Of a stretch of DNA of 64,000 nt, positions 8,965-17,408 are shown piece by piece. The translations under genes were made by a program, and so were the position numbers. Under the pieces are notes generated by a model. It saw only the letters and a program-made list of their open reading frames with translations. It did not search any database and had not been told where the DNA came from. This DNA is from Henriciella mobilis (lineage in GTDB: Bacteria; Pseudomonadota; Alphaproteobacteria; Caulobacterales; Hyphomonadaceae), in assembly GCF_003576315.1 (NCBI RefSeq), contig NZ_QWFZ01000017.1, positions 124,001-188,000 on the forward strand, given 5' to 3'. Numbering within the stretch: the first letter of the stretch is position 1; each line of letters opens with the position of its first letter.

Positions 8965-10274
8965 CGCGGCAGCCGGAGCCTTACCCGCAAGCCGCCCAGC
9001 GGGCCGTCTTCAAGCCGGATGTCGCCGCCATGCTGGCGGGCCGTGTCGCGAGCGATGGAAAGGCCGAGGCCGGTGCCGGGCACATTCTGGCTGCGGGACG
9101 CGTCGAGCCGGTGGAAGGGTTTGAAGGCTTCCTCGCGCTGTTCTGTCGGGATGCCCGGGCCGTCATCATCGACCACCAGTTCGGCCATGTGCGGGCCGTC
9201 GATGACGTCGACCTCCACATGCGTGCCGAAACCGAGCGCATTGGACAACAGGTTCGACACGGCCCGGCGGACCGAGCCCGGCCGCGCGATGATCTCGACA
9301 GAGTCCATCCGCCGAAGCGTGATCTCGCCCTCAAGCCCGCCGGCGACATCCCTGACGAGCGTGTCAAAGCGCAGCGTTTCGGGCTGTTCGCCCTCCTTGC
9401 CGCTGGCGAAGGCGAGATATTCCTCCAGCATGGCCGACATCTCGGTGAGGTCAGCCTTGGCGGCGCGGATGTCCTCGCTGTCCTCCATCATGGCGAGCTG
9501 CAGTTTCAGGCGCGTCAGCGGCGTGCGCAGGTCATGGCTGATCCCGGCGAGCATGGTGGTGCGTTCTTCGGCGAAAGTGGTCAGCCGGGTGCGCATATCC
9601 ATGACGGCACGGGCCGCATCGCGGATTTCGGTCGCGCCAGCCGGGCGGAAGTTTTCCACGTCGCGCCCGCGCCCATAGGATTTTGCCGCCTCGGTGAGCT
9701 TCAGGATGGAGCGGACCTGATTGCGCAGGAAGCCGAGGGCGAGCGCAATGAGAATGCCGGTCGCGCCGATTACCCAGACGATGAAGATATGTCCGGTGGT
9801 CGAGAAGGTCCGGTCACGCTCGGCCATGATCCGGAGCACGTCGGGCCCGTCCTGGACCTGGATTTCCACCGTCGCACCATAACCGGAAATGTCGAACCAG
9901 TAGGGCTGCTCCAGCGAGACGTCGAGTTCACGGCTTAGAATGTCATCCAGGGCCGTGAAGAAGAGCTGTTTTTGCTCGGTCGGCAGCTGCGTATCCTCAA
10001 GGACGGTCACGTCCATCTGCATCGCCCTGCGGGCGTCTTCACGGATCGAGTCGAATTCATCGGGATATTGGTGGCGCAGCGCGATCATGAATTCGATCTC
10101 GCTGGATATGGTCTGGCTGAGCTTGCGCGAGGTGTGGCGCCAGTGGCTGTCATAGAAGATATAGGTCACGGCCGTCAGCAGCAGGATGACCGGCAGGACG
10201 ACCATCAGAACCGACCTCGGATAGAGCCCGCGCGGCGTGATGTCTCTCAGGCGAAGAGGAAAGCGTTTGGACAT
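8961..10274 (-). CDS. EnvZ-like sensor histidine kinase
   Basis: A 437-residue inner-membrane sensor kinase. There is a first membrane helix at about 22-41, a periplasmic region to about 162, a second helix at 163-184, a HAMP linker, then the phospho-acceptor block ISHDLRTPL (His247). The ATPase part has the N box (VSNLLSNALGFG), a G box (DDDGPGIP) and a second glycine loop (GTGLGLSIA). It sits 11 bases after the OmpR-like regulator, its evident partner. Architecture fits EnvZ, but the signal it senses cannot be read from sequence. Its stop shares CTAG with the upstream-facing methyltransferase. Confidence 0.92.
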   Translation of the reverse strand: MSKRFPLRLRDITPRGLYPRSVLMVVLPVILLLTAVTYIFYDSHWRHTSRKLSQTISSEIEFMIALRHQYPDEFDSIREDARRAMQMDVTVLEDTQLPTEQKQLFFTALDDILSRELDVSLEQPYWFDISGYGATVEIQVQDGPDVLRIMAERDRTFSTTGHIFIVWVIGATGILIALALGFLRNQVRSILKLTEAAKSYGRGRDVENFRPAGATEIRDAARAVMDMRTRLTTFAEERTTMLAGISHDLRTPLTRLKLQLAMMEDSEDIRAAKADLTEMSAMLEEYLAFASGKEGEQPETLRFDTLVRDVAGGLEGEITLRRMDSVEIIARPGSVRRAVSNLLSNALGFGTHVEVDVIDGPHMAELVVDDDGPGIPTEQREEAFKPFHRLDASRSQNVPGTGLGLSIARDTARQHGGDIRLEDGPLGGLRVRLRLPR

Positions 10275-10285
10275 CGATCCTGTCG

Positions 10286-10963
10286 TCAGTCGGGCATCAG
10301 CCGGTAGCCGATACCACGCACGGTCTGGATGTGCAGCGGCATTTTCGGGTCCGGCTCGATCTTGCGGCGCAGGCGCGTCACCTGGACATCGATGGAGCGT
10401 TCGGTGCTTCCGGGCGACCGTGAGGCCAGCTCCTCGCGGCTGACCGGTTCGCCGGCATGCGCGGCCAGCATGGTCAGCAACTGAAGCTCGGCTTCGGTGA
10501 GCTTGATCCGCCGGTCACCTTCCGTGAGCTCGCCGCGCTTGGCGTTGAACACCATGCCCGACATCTCGATCTCCTCCGGCGCCGGCTCGACATGGGTGCG
10601 CCGCAAGATGGCGCCGACGCGCAGGGACAGTTCCTCAGGCTCGAAAGGCTTGGCCAGGTAGTCATCGGCGCCAGCCTTCAGGCCCTCGATTCGGTCGGAG
10701 GTATCGCCGCGCGCGGTCAGCAGGAGGACCGGCGTTTTCAGTCCGTCGCTGCGGATCGAACGCAGCAGGTCGAGGCCGGTCTCACCCGGCATCATGATGT
10801 CGAAGACCGCGAGGTCGAAATCGAGCGTTGCGAGCAGCTTGCGAGCGCTGGCCGGCTGCGCCGCCGTCGTGACGCGGTAGTCCAGCTTTTCAAGATACTG
10901 CTTCAGCAGCGAGCGGATGCGGTCATCGTCATCGACGACCAGGATGTGCGGCGGCTCACTCAT
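10286..10963 (-). CDS. OmpR-like response regulator
   Basis: A 225-residue two-domain regulator. The receiver domain has the acidic pocket at Asp11-Asp13, the phospho-acceptor Asp55 in FDIMMPG, and the conserved Lys in LAKPFEPEEL. The C-terminal winged helix ends SIDVQVTRLRRKIEP and VRGIGYRL, as in the OmpR/PhoB subfamily. Its start codon overlaps the stop of the MarR-type gene (ATGA), and the EnvZ-like kinase follows by 11 bases. OmpR proteins usually control porins and envelope genes; targets here are unknown. Confidence 0.93.
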   Translation of the reverse strand: MSEPPHILVVDDDDRIRSLLKQYLEKLDYRVTTAAQPASARKLLATLDFDLAVFDIMMPGETGLDLLRSIRSDGLKTPVLLLTARGDTSDRIEGLKAGADDYLAKPFEPEELSLRVGAILRRTHVEPAPEEIEMSGMVFNAKRGELTEGDRRIKLTEAELQLLTMLAAHAGEPVSREELASRSPGSTERSIDVQVTRLRRKIEPDPKMPLHIQTVRGIGYRLMPD

Positions 10964-11436
10964 CGCGTCAGCGCCTCAAGCACCGATCGTGTGCCGGCGA
11001 CGGCGCTCGCGCCCGCCTCGCGATAGGCCTCACGCATGGCCGAGCGCAGGTCCAGGATGAGGGGTCCGATGAGCTTGTTGCCTTCTTCCGACAGGGACAG
11101 GCGCCGCCGTCTGGCATCGCGCCCGCCCGTCTTCTTGTGGATCAGCTGGCGCTTGTCGAGCTCGCCGAGCAGGCGCGCAAGCGTCGGGGTCGTTGCACCG
11201 GTCGCGTCGCGCAATTCAGAGACTGTCAGTCCGGGCTGGAAGCGAATCGTCACCATCAGGCGGAGCGCCGGCATGTTGAGCCCGATACGCTCCTGATTGC
11301 GTCGAAGGGCCGCTGATATTATGCGTTCGCTTGCAAGCAAAAGCGCAATACCATTGTCGAGCTCCTCCTCCCTGAGGAAGAGCCGCGGATCTACCCGCCC
11401 CGTTTCGCCCGGCTTCTGGTTGACTTCGGATGCCAC
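10960..11436 (-). CDS. MarR family transcriptional regulator
   Basis: A 158-residue winged-helix protein. The core RLMVTIRFQPGLTVSELRD, followed by GATTPTLARLLGELDKRQLI and the wing KTGGRDARRRRLSLSEEG, is the MarR DNA-binding fold. It leads a three-gene minus-strand operon with the OmpR-like regulator and EnvZ-like kinase, joined to the former by an ATGA overlap. Only 52 bases separate its start from ilvE on the other strand, so it may control itself or ilvE; I saw no clear palindrome there. The ligand is unknown. Confidence 0.9.
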   Translation of the reverse strand: MASEVNQKPGETGRVDPRLFLREEELDNGIALLLASERIISAALRRNQERIGLNMPALRLMVTIRFQPGLTVSELRDATGATTPTLARLLGELDKRQLIHKKTGGRDARRRRLSLSEEGNKLIGPLILDLRSAMREAYREAGASAVAGTRSVLEALTR

Positions 11437-11488
11437 AATCTGAGAATGGAGCGGTTTTCCTGTAGAAGTTCAAGCAAGGACTAAAAAA

Positions 11489-12376
11489 ATGACTTCCATC
11501 CCGTATCATGATCGCGACGGATACATCTGGATGGATGGTGAGTTTGTCCCGTGGCGCGAGGCGAACATTCACGTCCTGACACATGGGCTCCACTACGCGT
11601 CCAGCGTCTTCGAAGGCGAGCGCGCCTATGGCGGCAAGATCTTCGAATCGCGCCGGCACTCGCAGCGGCTCCACCGTTCCGGTGAAATCCTGGACTTCAA
11701 GGTGCCAGGAACGGTCGATGAGCTGGAAGACGTCAAGAAGGAAGCGCTGGCCAAATCCGGCCTGGAGAATGCCTATGTGCGCGCCTTTTCCTGGCGCGGC
11801 AGCGAGATGATGGGCGTCTCTGCGCAGAACAATACGATCCACCTGGCCGTCGCTGTCTGGGCCTGGGGCGACTATTTTGCCGACAAGATGAAAGGCATCG
11901 CGCTCACCCACGCAAAATGGCGCCGGCCCGATCCGAAAACCGCGCCATGCGAAGCCAAGGCCGCGGGTCTCTACATGATCTGCACCCTGTCCAAGCACGC
12001 CGCCGAGCGTGAAGGCTTTGCTGATGCGCTGATGCTCGACTGGCGCGGCCATGTGGCCGAGGCGACCGGCGCGAACATCTTCTTCCTGCGTGACGGCGCG
12101 CTGCACACGCCGACACCCGACTGCTTCCTGAACGGCATCACCCGCCAGACGGCGATCAAGCTGGCCGAGGCCCGCAACATCGAGATTGTCGAACGGACCA
12201 TCCTGCCGGAAGAGCTGCCTACCTTCTCGGAATGCTTCATCACGGGCAGCGCCGCCGAGATCACGCCGGTCCGCTCCATCGGTGAAGTCGAGTACAAGCC
12301 GGGCGCGGTGACCGAGGCCCTGGTGACGGACTATTCCGACCTGGTAAACGGCCGGGTGAAACATCCTGTCGCCTGA
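11489..12376 (+). CDS. ilvE: Branched-chain amino acid aminotransferase
   Basis: PLP-dependent fold-type IV aminotransferase of 295 residues that interconverts leucine, isoleucine and valine with their 2-oxo acids. The PLP lysine is Lys157 in PCEAKAAGLYM, and the cofactor-contacting EATGANIFF is at 191-199. The early HGLHYASSVFEGERAY is typical of IlvE. An AAGGA ribosome site precedes ATG 11489. It is a single gene ending at a strong hairpin terminator (12405-12436). D-amino acid transaminase is a less likely alternative given the branched-chain-type motifs. Confidence 0.92.
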   Translation: MTSIPYHDRDGYIWMDGEFVPWREANIHVLTHGLHYASSVFEGERAYGGKIFESRRHSQRLHRSGEILDFKVPGTVDELEDVKKEALAKSGLENAYVRAFSWRGSEMMGVSAQNNTIHLAVAVWAWGDYFADKMKGIALTHAKWRRPDPKTAPCEAKAAGLYMICTLSKHAAEREGFADALMLDWRGHVAEATGANIFFLRDGALHTPTPDCFLNGITRQTAIKLAEARNIEIVERTILPEELPTFSECFITGSAAEITPVRSIGEVEYKPGAVTEALVTDYSDLVNGRVKHPVA

Positions 12377-12404
12377 CCCGGCGCCTTTGGCGTGACGCAA
12401 TAAA

Positions 12405-12443
12405 AAAGCCGCACCGGTCCAGACCGGTGCGGCTTTCTTCTTT
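12405..12443. terminator. Bidirectional rho-independent terminator between ilvE and the peroxiredoxin
   Basis: A perfect 15-base-pair stem (12405-12419 with 12422-12436) with a 2-base loop. A-tract on the left and T-rich tract on the right mean it can stop transcripts from either side. It lies between convergent genes, as expected. Confidence 0.93.
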
Positions 12444-12456
12444 TAAGAGCCGATGC

Positions 12457-13092
12457 CTATTTGTTGGGCTGCGGCGTGGTCCGCAGGTAAGGCTTGATTG
12501 TCTTGTAGCCCTTCGGGAAGAGCTTGTCGGCGTCTTCATTGGACACGCTCGGAACGATGATCACATCCTCGCCCTGCTGCCAGTTCACAGGCGTCGCGAC
12601 CTTGTAGCCATCGGTCAGCTGCAGCGAGTCGAGAAGACGCAGGATTTCATCGAAGTTCCGGCCCGCACTCGGCGGGTAGATGATCGAGGCCCGGATCTTC
12701 TTGTTCGGGTCAATGACATAGACCGCCCGGACCGTGACCTTCGGGTCGGCGTTCGGGTGGATCATGTTGTAAAGCGTTGCGACTTTCTTGTCGGGATCGG
12801 CAATGATCGGGAAGTCGACGGTGCACCCTTGCGTTTCCTCGATGTCGCCAATCCATGCCTTGTGATCTTCGAGACTGTCGGCGGAAATCACGATGGCCTT
12901 CGCGCCGCGCGCGGCCAGCTTGTCCTTGAGCTTCGCCGTATAGCCCAGCTCGGTCGTGCAGACAGGCGTGAAGTCGGCGGGGTGCGAGAAGAAGATAACC
13001 CAGTCGTCGCCGATCCAGTCATGGAATTTTATCTTGCCTTCGGTGGTTTCGGCTTCAAAGTCAGGGGCGATGTCGCCAAGCAGCAGGCTCAT
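12457..13092 (-). CDS. 1-Cys peroxiredoxin (Prx6 type)
   Basis: Thiol peroxidase of 211 residues that reduces peroxides. The start is set at 13092 because MSLLLGDIAPDFEAET is the family's normal N-terminus; an open frame reaching 13308 would add 72 residues and cross the start of the divergent phosphatase gene. The peroxidatic Cys45 is in FTPVCTTE, the Prx6 form of the PxxxTxxC site, and no clear resolving cysteine follows, fitting the 1-Cys class. The tail includes DWFPKGYKTIKPYLR-like sequence (FPKGYKTIKPYLRTTPQPNK). Divergent from sixA-like gene with 123 bases between starts. Confidence 0.94.
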   Translation of the reverse strand: MSLLLGDIAPDFEAETTEGKIKFHDWIGDDWVIFFSHPADFTPVCTTELGYTAKLKDKLAARGAKAIVISADSLEDHKAWIGDIEETQGCTVDFPIIADPDKKVATLYNMIHPNADPKVTVRAVYVIDPNKKIRASIIYPPSAGRNFDEILRLLDSLQLTDGYKVATPVNWQQGEDVIIVPSVSNEDADKLFPKGYKTIKPYLRTTPQPNK

Positions 13093-13215
13093 GGAATTCT
13101 CCAGTAATTGCTTTATCTTGCCGCGGAAGATGGTCCGGAGGTGGCGGGGCAACAAGCTTTGCGTGCTGATTCCGGTGTTTAATTTTACTAAGCTTCGAAA
13201 GGCAGCCGCCCGCGT

Positions 13216-13731
13216 ATGAAACGCCTTATCCTGATGCGCCACGCAAAAACCGAACCCTGGAATGAAGGCGTTGAAGACCGTGACCGCATCCTGACGCCCC
13301 GTGGACATGGGGATGCAGAAGCCATGGGTGTGGCGTTACAGCAGGAAGGCTGGATCCCAGACCTTGCGCTGGTGTCGAGCGCCCGGCGTACGCGCGAGAC
13401 TTGGCAGCATCTGGCGCTGGCCTTTCCCCAGTGCCGCAAGATCCTCTCCGACGACCTCTACCTGGCGGGCATTCCGGCCATAGAAAAGCTGATTTCGAAA
13501 CATGCGCCGGAGGCTTCGACACTGATCGTGATCGGCCACAATCCGGGGCTGCATGAGCTGTCAGGATCGATCCTTCGCCAGGCCGGCAGCGAAAACCACC
13601 GCGCGGCGATGAAGCTTGCGGCGAAACTGCCAACCTCGGCGGCCGCCTTCTTCGAACAGGAAGATGACGGGCCTTATGTGCCGGTCCTGTTCAAGCTGGT
13701 CGATTTCGTCAAACCGAAAAACCTCGCCTGA
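13216..13731 (+). CDS. SixA-like histidine phosphatase
   Basis: A 171-residue protein of the histidine phosphatase superfamily. The catalytic RHAKT motif places the phospho-histidine at His9, with arginines in SSARRTRET (54-62) and the second histidine at His108 in VIGHNPGLHE. Escherichia coli SixA removes phosphate from phospho-histidine proteins of the PTS; the substrate here is unknown, and the gene is unlinked to any PTS genes. It is divergent from the peroxiredoxin. Confidence 0.87.
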   Translation: MKRLILMRHAKTEPWNEGVEDRDRILTPRGHGDAEAMGVALQQEGWIPDLALVSSARRTRETWQHLALAFPQCRKILSDDLYLAGIPAIEKLISKHAPEASTLIVIGHNPGLHELSGSILRQAGSENHRAAMKLAAKLPTSAAAFFEQEDDGPYVPVLFKLVDFVKPKNLA

Positions 13732-13737
13732 ATCAAA

Positions 13738-13767
13738 AACCGCCCTGCCAGGCGGGGCAGGGCGGTT
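13738..13767. terminator. Hairpin terminator, mainly for the minus-strand small gene
   Basis: A perfect 12-base-pair stem (13738-13749 with 13756-13767, 6-base loop) just after the sixA-like stop codon. The T-tract lies on the minus-strand exit side (complement of the A run at 13735-13739), so it best terminates the minus gene at 13828-14013 while probably also ending the phosphatase transcript. Confidence 0.8.
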
Positions 13768-13827
13768 CGAAACGGGTACTGGCAGGAGCGGCGCAAGGAG
13801 TATTCCGTGCCAGGTCCCCGACTTTGA

Positions 13828-14013
13828 CTAGCGTACCGCGCGGCGATTGAGCCTGCGGCGGCGCTGGACCAGCAGGCTGGGTTTCCAGGCTGCCGAGTTG
13901 TCGTTGGCCGCGAACTCGACCTTGGGGGAGATCGTCGGGACGGTCTGGGCCATGGACGACGCTTCAACGGGGTGGGCCGAAGCGGCGGAGCTCTGGGAGG
14001 CGAGCGGGTACAT
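13828..14013 (-). CDS. Small basic-tailed protein of unknown function
   Basis: I do not recognise this 61-residue protein. A good ribosome site (GAAGGAG) lies 8 bases before the ATG, and a terminator follows about 60 bases after its stop codon. The N-terminal part is rich in Ser, Ala and Pro, the middle has FAANDNSAAW, and the C-terminus is strongly basic (QRRRRLNRRAVR). No signal peptide or membrane helix is evident. Its leader of about 110 bases is AT-rich and may contain its promoter. The clear expression signals argue for a real gene despite the small size. Confidence 0.55.
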   Translation of the reverse strand: MYPLASQSSAASAHPVEASSMAQTVPTISPKVEFAANDNSAAWKPSLLVQRRRRLNRRAVR

Positions 14014-14128
14014 CTAGTATTCTCCTTCGTTGCAATGTTCCGGTCTTTATGCCGGTTGGTTTGGTTTCTTTCTTTGTGTCGGCGATTTGTTGTTTCGTTG
14101 CCGCCGATGAAGAAGAGTTAGGATAGGA

Positions 14129-14211
14129 ATTATCGAAAATCAATAACTTTTTTCCGAAAAACGGTGAAATATAATAAAATCAAGGCACTATTTTTATTGT
14201 TTTTCGATAAT
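14129..14211. repeat. Imperfect 17-bp inverted repeat in an AT-rich patch
   Basis: The arms 14129-14145 and 14195-14211 match at 16 of 17 positions as inverted copies, separated by 49 bases. The surrounding 120 bases (14101-14220) are about 32 percent GC in an otherwise GC-rich region. The right arm abuts the stop codon of the DUF2256 gene. It could be a large terminator, an operator region or a remnant of a small mobile element. Confidence 0.75.
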
Positions 14212-14212
14212 C

Positions 14213-14404
14213 TCAGGTCTTTGGGGTAGAATCGCCCCGCTTTCGGCACCGATCGGAGCAGAATTTCACCTCATTCCAGACCTTTTCCCACTTCTTTCGC
14301 CATTCGAAGGGGCGCCCGCAGGCGGCGCATGTCTTTTCGGGTAACTGTCCCTTTCCCGCCCGCCCCACGCCTTTTGCCGGCCTGCCGTGTCTGCGCCGTG
14401 CCAT
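14213..14404 (-). CDS. DUF2256 zinc-ribbon protein
   Basis: A 63-residue protein matching DUF2256: two CxxC/CxxxC knuckles (Cys26, Cys29, Cys49, Cys53) flank the family hallmark RPFEWRKKWEKVW. The N-terminus is strongly basic (MARRRHGRPAKG). DUF2256 proteins are often encoded beside cryptochrome/photolyase-related genes and have no proven function. Here the divergent neighbour is a FAD-dependent oxidoreductase, with 108 bases between starts. Four cysteines suggest one zinc ion, an inference from spacing. Confidence 0.85.
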   Translation of the reverse strand: MARRRHGRPAKGVGRAGKGQLPEKTCAACGRPFEWRKKWEKVWNEVKFCSDRCRKRGDSTPKT

Positions 14405-14512
14405 CGCTTTTGCCCTCCTTGCGCAGCCGGCGGGGTGAATTGCCGCGCCGGGTGGCTTGCCATCTGCATGAGAATTCTAGTTCCATGCGCTGAACTAGGT
14501 CTGGGAATTCAC

Positions 14513-15532
14513 ATGACGACGGCAATTATCGGGGCGGGCATCGCCGGCTTGAGCGCGGCACGGGCATTGGCGGCAAGCGGTGAACCCGTCACCCTGTTCG
14601 ACAAGGGGCGCGGACCGGGCGGGCGGATGTCGACCCGCAGGGCAGAGACACCGCTCGGCGAAGTACGCTGGGACCATGGGGCGCAGTTTTTCACCGCGCG
14701 GTCGAGCGGTTTCCAATCCGTGATCGTCGCCCTTCGCGATGCTGGCGCCCTGGCCGCCTGGCATCCCGGCCTGGCTGATATACGCCGGCGCGCGGCAGGC
14801 TGGACGGTCGGCGTGCGCCCATCCGATCCGAGCCGTGAAACCGTCTTTGTCGGAACGCCATCGATGAATGCGGTCATCAAGGCGCTCGCAGCTGACCAGC
14901 AGGTCCATTGGGGGCGTCGTGTCACCGGCATCACCATGACCGGTCGCCAGAAAGTGCTGATATTCGAAGATGGCTCGCAGGAAGGCCCCTATGACACAGT
15001 CGTCAGCGCCTTGCCGGCTGAACAGGCCGCAGCCTTGTTGCAGGAGGTTAGTCCGGAGCTTGCACTTGAAGCCGGACAGGCTGTGACGGCGCCATGCTGG
15101 ACGGTTATGCTGGCCTATGATGCCGCGATCCCAGTATCGTGGGATGGTGCCAATGTGAGTGGAGGCGCGCTCTCCTGGATAGCCAGGAATTCCAGCAAGC
15201 CTGGCCGCGGCGACGTCGAGAGCTGGGTCCTGCACGCGTCGCCAGACTGGAGCCGCGAGCATGTCGATCTTCCGCCAGACGCGGTCATCGATATCCTGGC
15301 CGGTGAATTCCGGGAGATGACCGGAGCTGGGGCGCCCGTCTTCGCGGCAGCGCATCGCTGGCTTTACGCCAAAGTCGACCGGGCGGCGCGGTCTCCCTTT
15401 GGATGGGATGATGCAAAGCGGATCGCTACAATCGGGGACTGGCGCAGCGGACCGCGTGTCGAGGCGGCCTGGAACAGCGGCGAGGCCTTTGCCGCTTTCT
15501 TCGCAGACGTTTCGGAACAACTTGAAGTGTAA
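14513..15532 (+). CDS. Renalase-like NAD(P)/FAD-dependent oxidoreductase
   Basis: A 339-residue flavoprotein. The dinucleotide-binding GAGIAGLSAARAL begins at Gly7, followed by DKGRGPGGRMSTRR, the second FAD contact typical of renalase-like amine oxidases. The C-terminal TIGDWRSGPRVEAAWNSG block closes the FAD site. ATG 14513 is chosen because it puts the FAD motif at the N-terminus; earlier in-frame starts add a cysteine-rich tail overlapping the DUF2256 gene. The substrate is unknown; bacterial relatives oxidise dihydropyridine isomers of NADH. Divergent from DUF2256. Confidence 0.87.
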   Translation: MTTAIIGAGIAGLSAARALAASGEPVTLFDKGRGPGGRMSTRRAETPLGEVRWDHGAQFFTARSSGFQSVIVALRDAGALAAWHPGLADIRRRAAGWTVGVRPSDPSRETVFVGTPSMNAVIKALAADQQVHWGRRVTGITMTGRQKVLIFEDGSQEGPYDTVVSALPAEQAAALLQEVSPELALEAGQAVTAPCWTVMLAYDAAIPVSWDGANVSGGALSWIARNSSKPGRGDVESWVLHASPDWSREHVDLPPDAVIDILAGEFREMTGAGAPVFAAAHRWLYAKVDRAARSPFGWDDAKRIATIGDWRSGPRVEAAWNSGEAFAAFFADVSEQLEV

Positions 15533-15556
15533 GAAAAAACGCGCTTAGGTTCCGCC

Positions 15557-17011
15557 ATGGGTGAGGGCATGAGGGGCGAACCGGACCCCGCTATTGCAGG
15601 CGGGCGCGGCAAAAAGGGCGGGCATGAGGGTGAATGGAACAGTGTTCCCGGCCCATTGTCTGCGCTGGCGCAATCGAAGGCTCTTTCCCCGAAACTGAGC
15701 GCGCGCAGCGTGCCAAGCTTAATGCAGCTCGCGTCGTTCGTTCTGATGCTGGTCCTTGCGGGTTGGGCTTTCCATGAACGGCCAGACCTTGCCGGGTACA
15801 CGCTCGGATTCCTGTTCTGGTTTGGATTCTTCCTGATCGTGCTCTGGCGGTTTTGTTTCGTCGTGGCCGGACTTTTCCACCGATTCCGCGAAAAGCCGGC
15901 CCGGCTACCGAGCGACGTCCCGGTTGTACAGCGGCCCGTCTACTCGGTGCTGATCGCCTTGCGGGATGAAGCGGCGATGATGCCCCAGCTCGCCGCCTGC
16001 CTGCGTGGTCTGGACTGGCCGGCTGACAAGCTCGAGGTGATCCTCCTGGTCGAGGCGGATGATGATGCGACGCGGGACGCGGCCCTAAAGGCGCCGTTTC
16101 CGCTCGGCACAATGGTTTTGACGGTTCCACCGGGCAAGCCGCTGACCAAGCCGAGGGCGCTGAACTATGGTCTGGCGCACGCGACCGGGACCTATGTCAC
16201 CATCTATGATGCCGAGGACCGGCCGCATTCCGGCCAGCTCAAGGCTGCCTATGCCACCTTTCTCAGCGCGCCGGCTGACGTGCTTTGCCTGCAGGCGCCG
16301 CTGACCGCCACCAATGGCGCAGCCGGTTGGGTCGCGGCGCAATGGGCGCTCGAATATGCCGTTCACTTCAATCTCTACCTGCCGGCACTGGCTGGCTGGG
16401 GACACCCGATCATGCTGGGCGGGACAAGCAACCATTTCCGTCGCGCCGACCTGATTGCGTTTGGCGGCTGGGATGCGTGGAACGTGACCGAGGATGCCGA
16501 TCTTGGCCTGAGGGCTGCGCGGCTCGGCGGGCGGACGATGACAATATCGCCGCCAACGCTTGAAACTGCGCCGGAAACGCTGCCGGTCTGGTTCAAGCAG
16601 CGCACGCGTTGGATCAAGGGCTATATCCAGACTTGGCTGGTCTGCATGCGGAACCCCTTCCGCCTGTTGCGGGAACTAGGACTGTCCGCCTGGATCAGCC
16701 TTCAGATGACGCTCGGTGCATCCATACTGAGCGCGCTGCTATACGGGCCGACAACCGTATTCATTCTTGTCGCGCTGGCCTTCCCGGGTGACCTCGTCGA
16801 CCCCTACAGTTTTGCCCTGTTCGGTTTTGGCTGGGCCTGCAGCACGCTCGGCGATGTGCTGGCGCCCGGCCGCTGGCGGTTTTCACGTCTGCTCGCCACC
16901 TTGTCCCGCCCGCTCTACTGGCCGCTTCAGACACTTGCTGCATTTGCCGCGCTATACGGACTTGCGGTCAGGCCGTACTTCTGGGCAAAGACGCCTCACC
17001 AACCTGAATAG
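15557..17011 (+). CDS. Family 2 glycosyltransferase, membrane-bound
   Basis: A 484-residue processive-type GT2 enzyme of the inner membrane. Hydrophobic segments lie at about 56-72 and 80-106, with several more after residue 360. The cytosolic domain shows the nucleotide-sugar motifs DAED (218-221), acceptor site TEDADL (311-316) and product-binding QRTRW (348-352). This set resembles cellulose and hyaluronan synthases, so a polysaccharide product is likely, but no export or regulatory gene lies nearby. The first 50 residues are poorly conserved-looking, and a start at 15722 is possible. Confidence 0.85.
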   Translation: MGEGMRGEPDPAIAGGRGKKGGHEGEWNSVPGPLSALAQSKALSPKLSARSVPSLMQLASFVLMLVLAGWAFHERPDLAGYTLGFLFWFGFFLIVLWRFCFVVAGLFHRFREKPARLPSDVPVVQRPVYSVLIALRDEAAMMPQLAACLRGLDWPADKLEVILLVEADDDATRDAALKAPFPLGTMVLTVPPGKPLTKPRALNYGLAHATGTYVTIYDAEDRPHSGQLKAAYATFLSAPADVLCLQAPLTATNGAAGWVAAQWALEYAVHFNLYLPALAGWGHPIMLGGTSNHFRRADLIAFGGWDAWNVTEDADLGLRAARLGGRTMTISPPTLETAPETLPVWFKQRTRWIKGYIQTWLVCMRNPFRLLRELGLSAWISLQMTLGASILSALLYGPTTVFILVALAFPGDLVDPYSFALFGFGWACSTLGDVLAPGRWRFSRLLATLSRPLYWPLQTLAAFAALYGLAVRPYFWAKTPHQPE

Positions 17012-17036
17012 TGGAGCTGGAGCGCACGCTCGACGC

Positions 17037-17267
17037 ATGGCCGCCCTTATCGTCACCATCCTCGTTTTCGTCGCCGCCGGCAGCGGCGTCTTTTTCGCCA
17101 GCCAGAAGATGGGCGGTGTGCGCAAGGATGGCCGTCCCAACCAGGTGCCCTGGGGCCTCGTGATGGTCGGCTGTGTCCTCGTGGGCTTCCTCGCCATGGT
17201 TCACGGCATAAACCTCGTCGGTCTCGAGACCGGGCCGGAGCACAGCCTGCTCGGCCGTGGGCGCTAG
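17037..17267 (+). CDS. Small two-helix membrane protein
   Basis: A 76-residue protein with hydrophobic stretches at about 3-21 and 41-60 flanking a loop with KMGGVRKDGRPNQVPWG. The family is not recognised with certainty. It starts 25 bases after the glycosyltransferase stop codon and may be co-transcribed with it. I take ATG 17037; a longer open frame upstream overlaps the glycosyltransferase in another frame and reads as noise. Inner-membrane location is inferred from hydrophobicity. Confidence 0.6.
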   Translation: MAALIVTILVFVAAGSGVFFASQKMGGVRKDGRPNQVPWGLVMVGCVLVGFLAMVHGINLVGLETGPEHSLLGRGR

Positions 17268-17408
17268 GCACTAATGTAGACGCCCCTACAGTTAGGGCGA
17301 CTGCACATCTGGTCGCATGGTGACGTCGAGGAAATCGTGGCGCTTTCACACGTCGGGCGCTAATAATTCGACAGAAGCGAAAACAAGACTGTCCGGAGGA
17401 GAATTGAC

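Noticed and set aside
12457-13308. Longer peroxiredoxin start upstream of 13092
   Set aside because: The extra N-terminal residues do not match the family, and they overlap the divergent phosphatase start.
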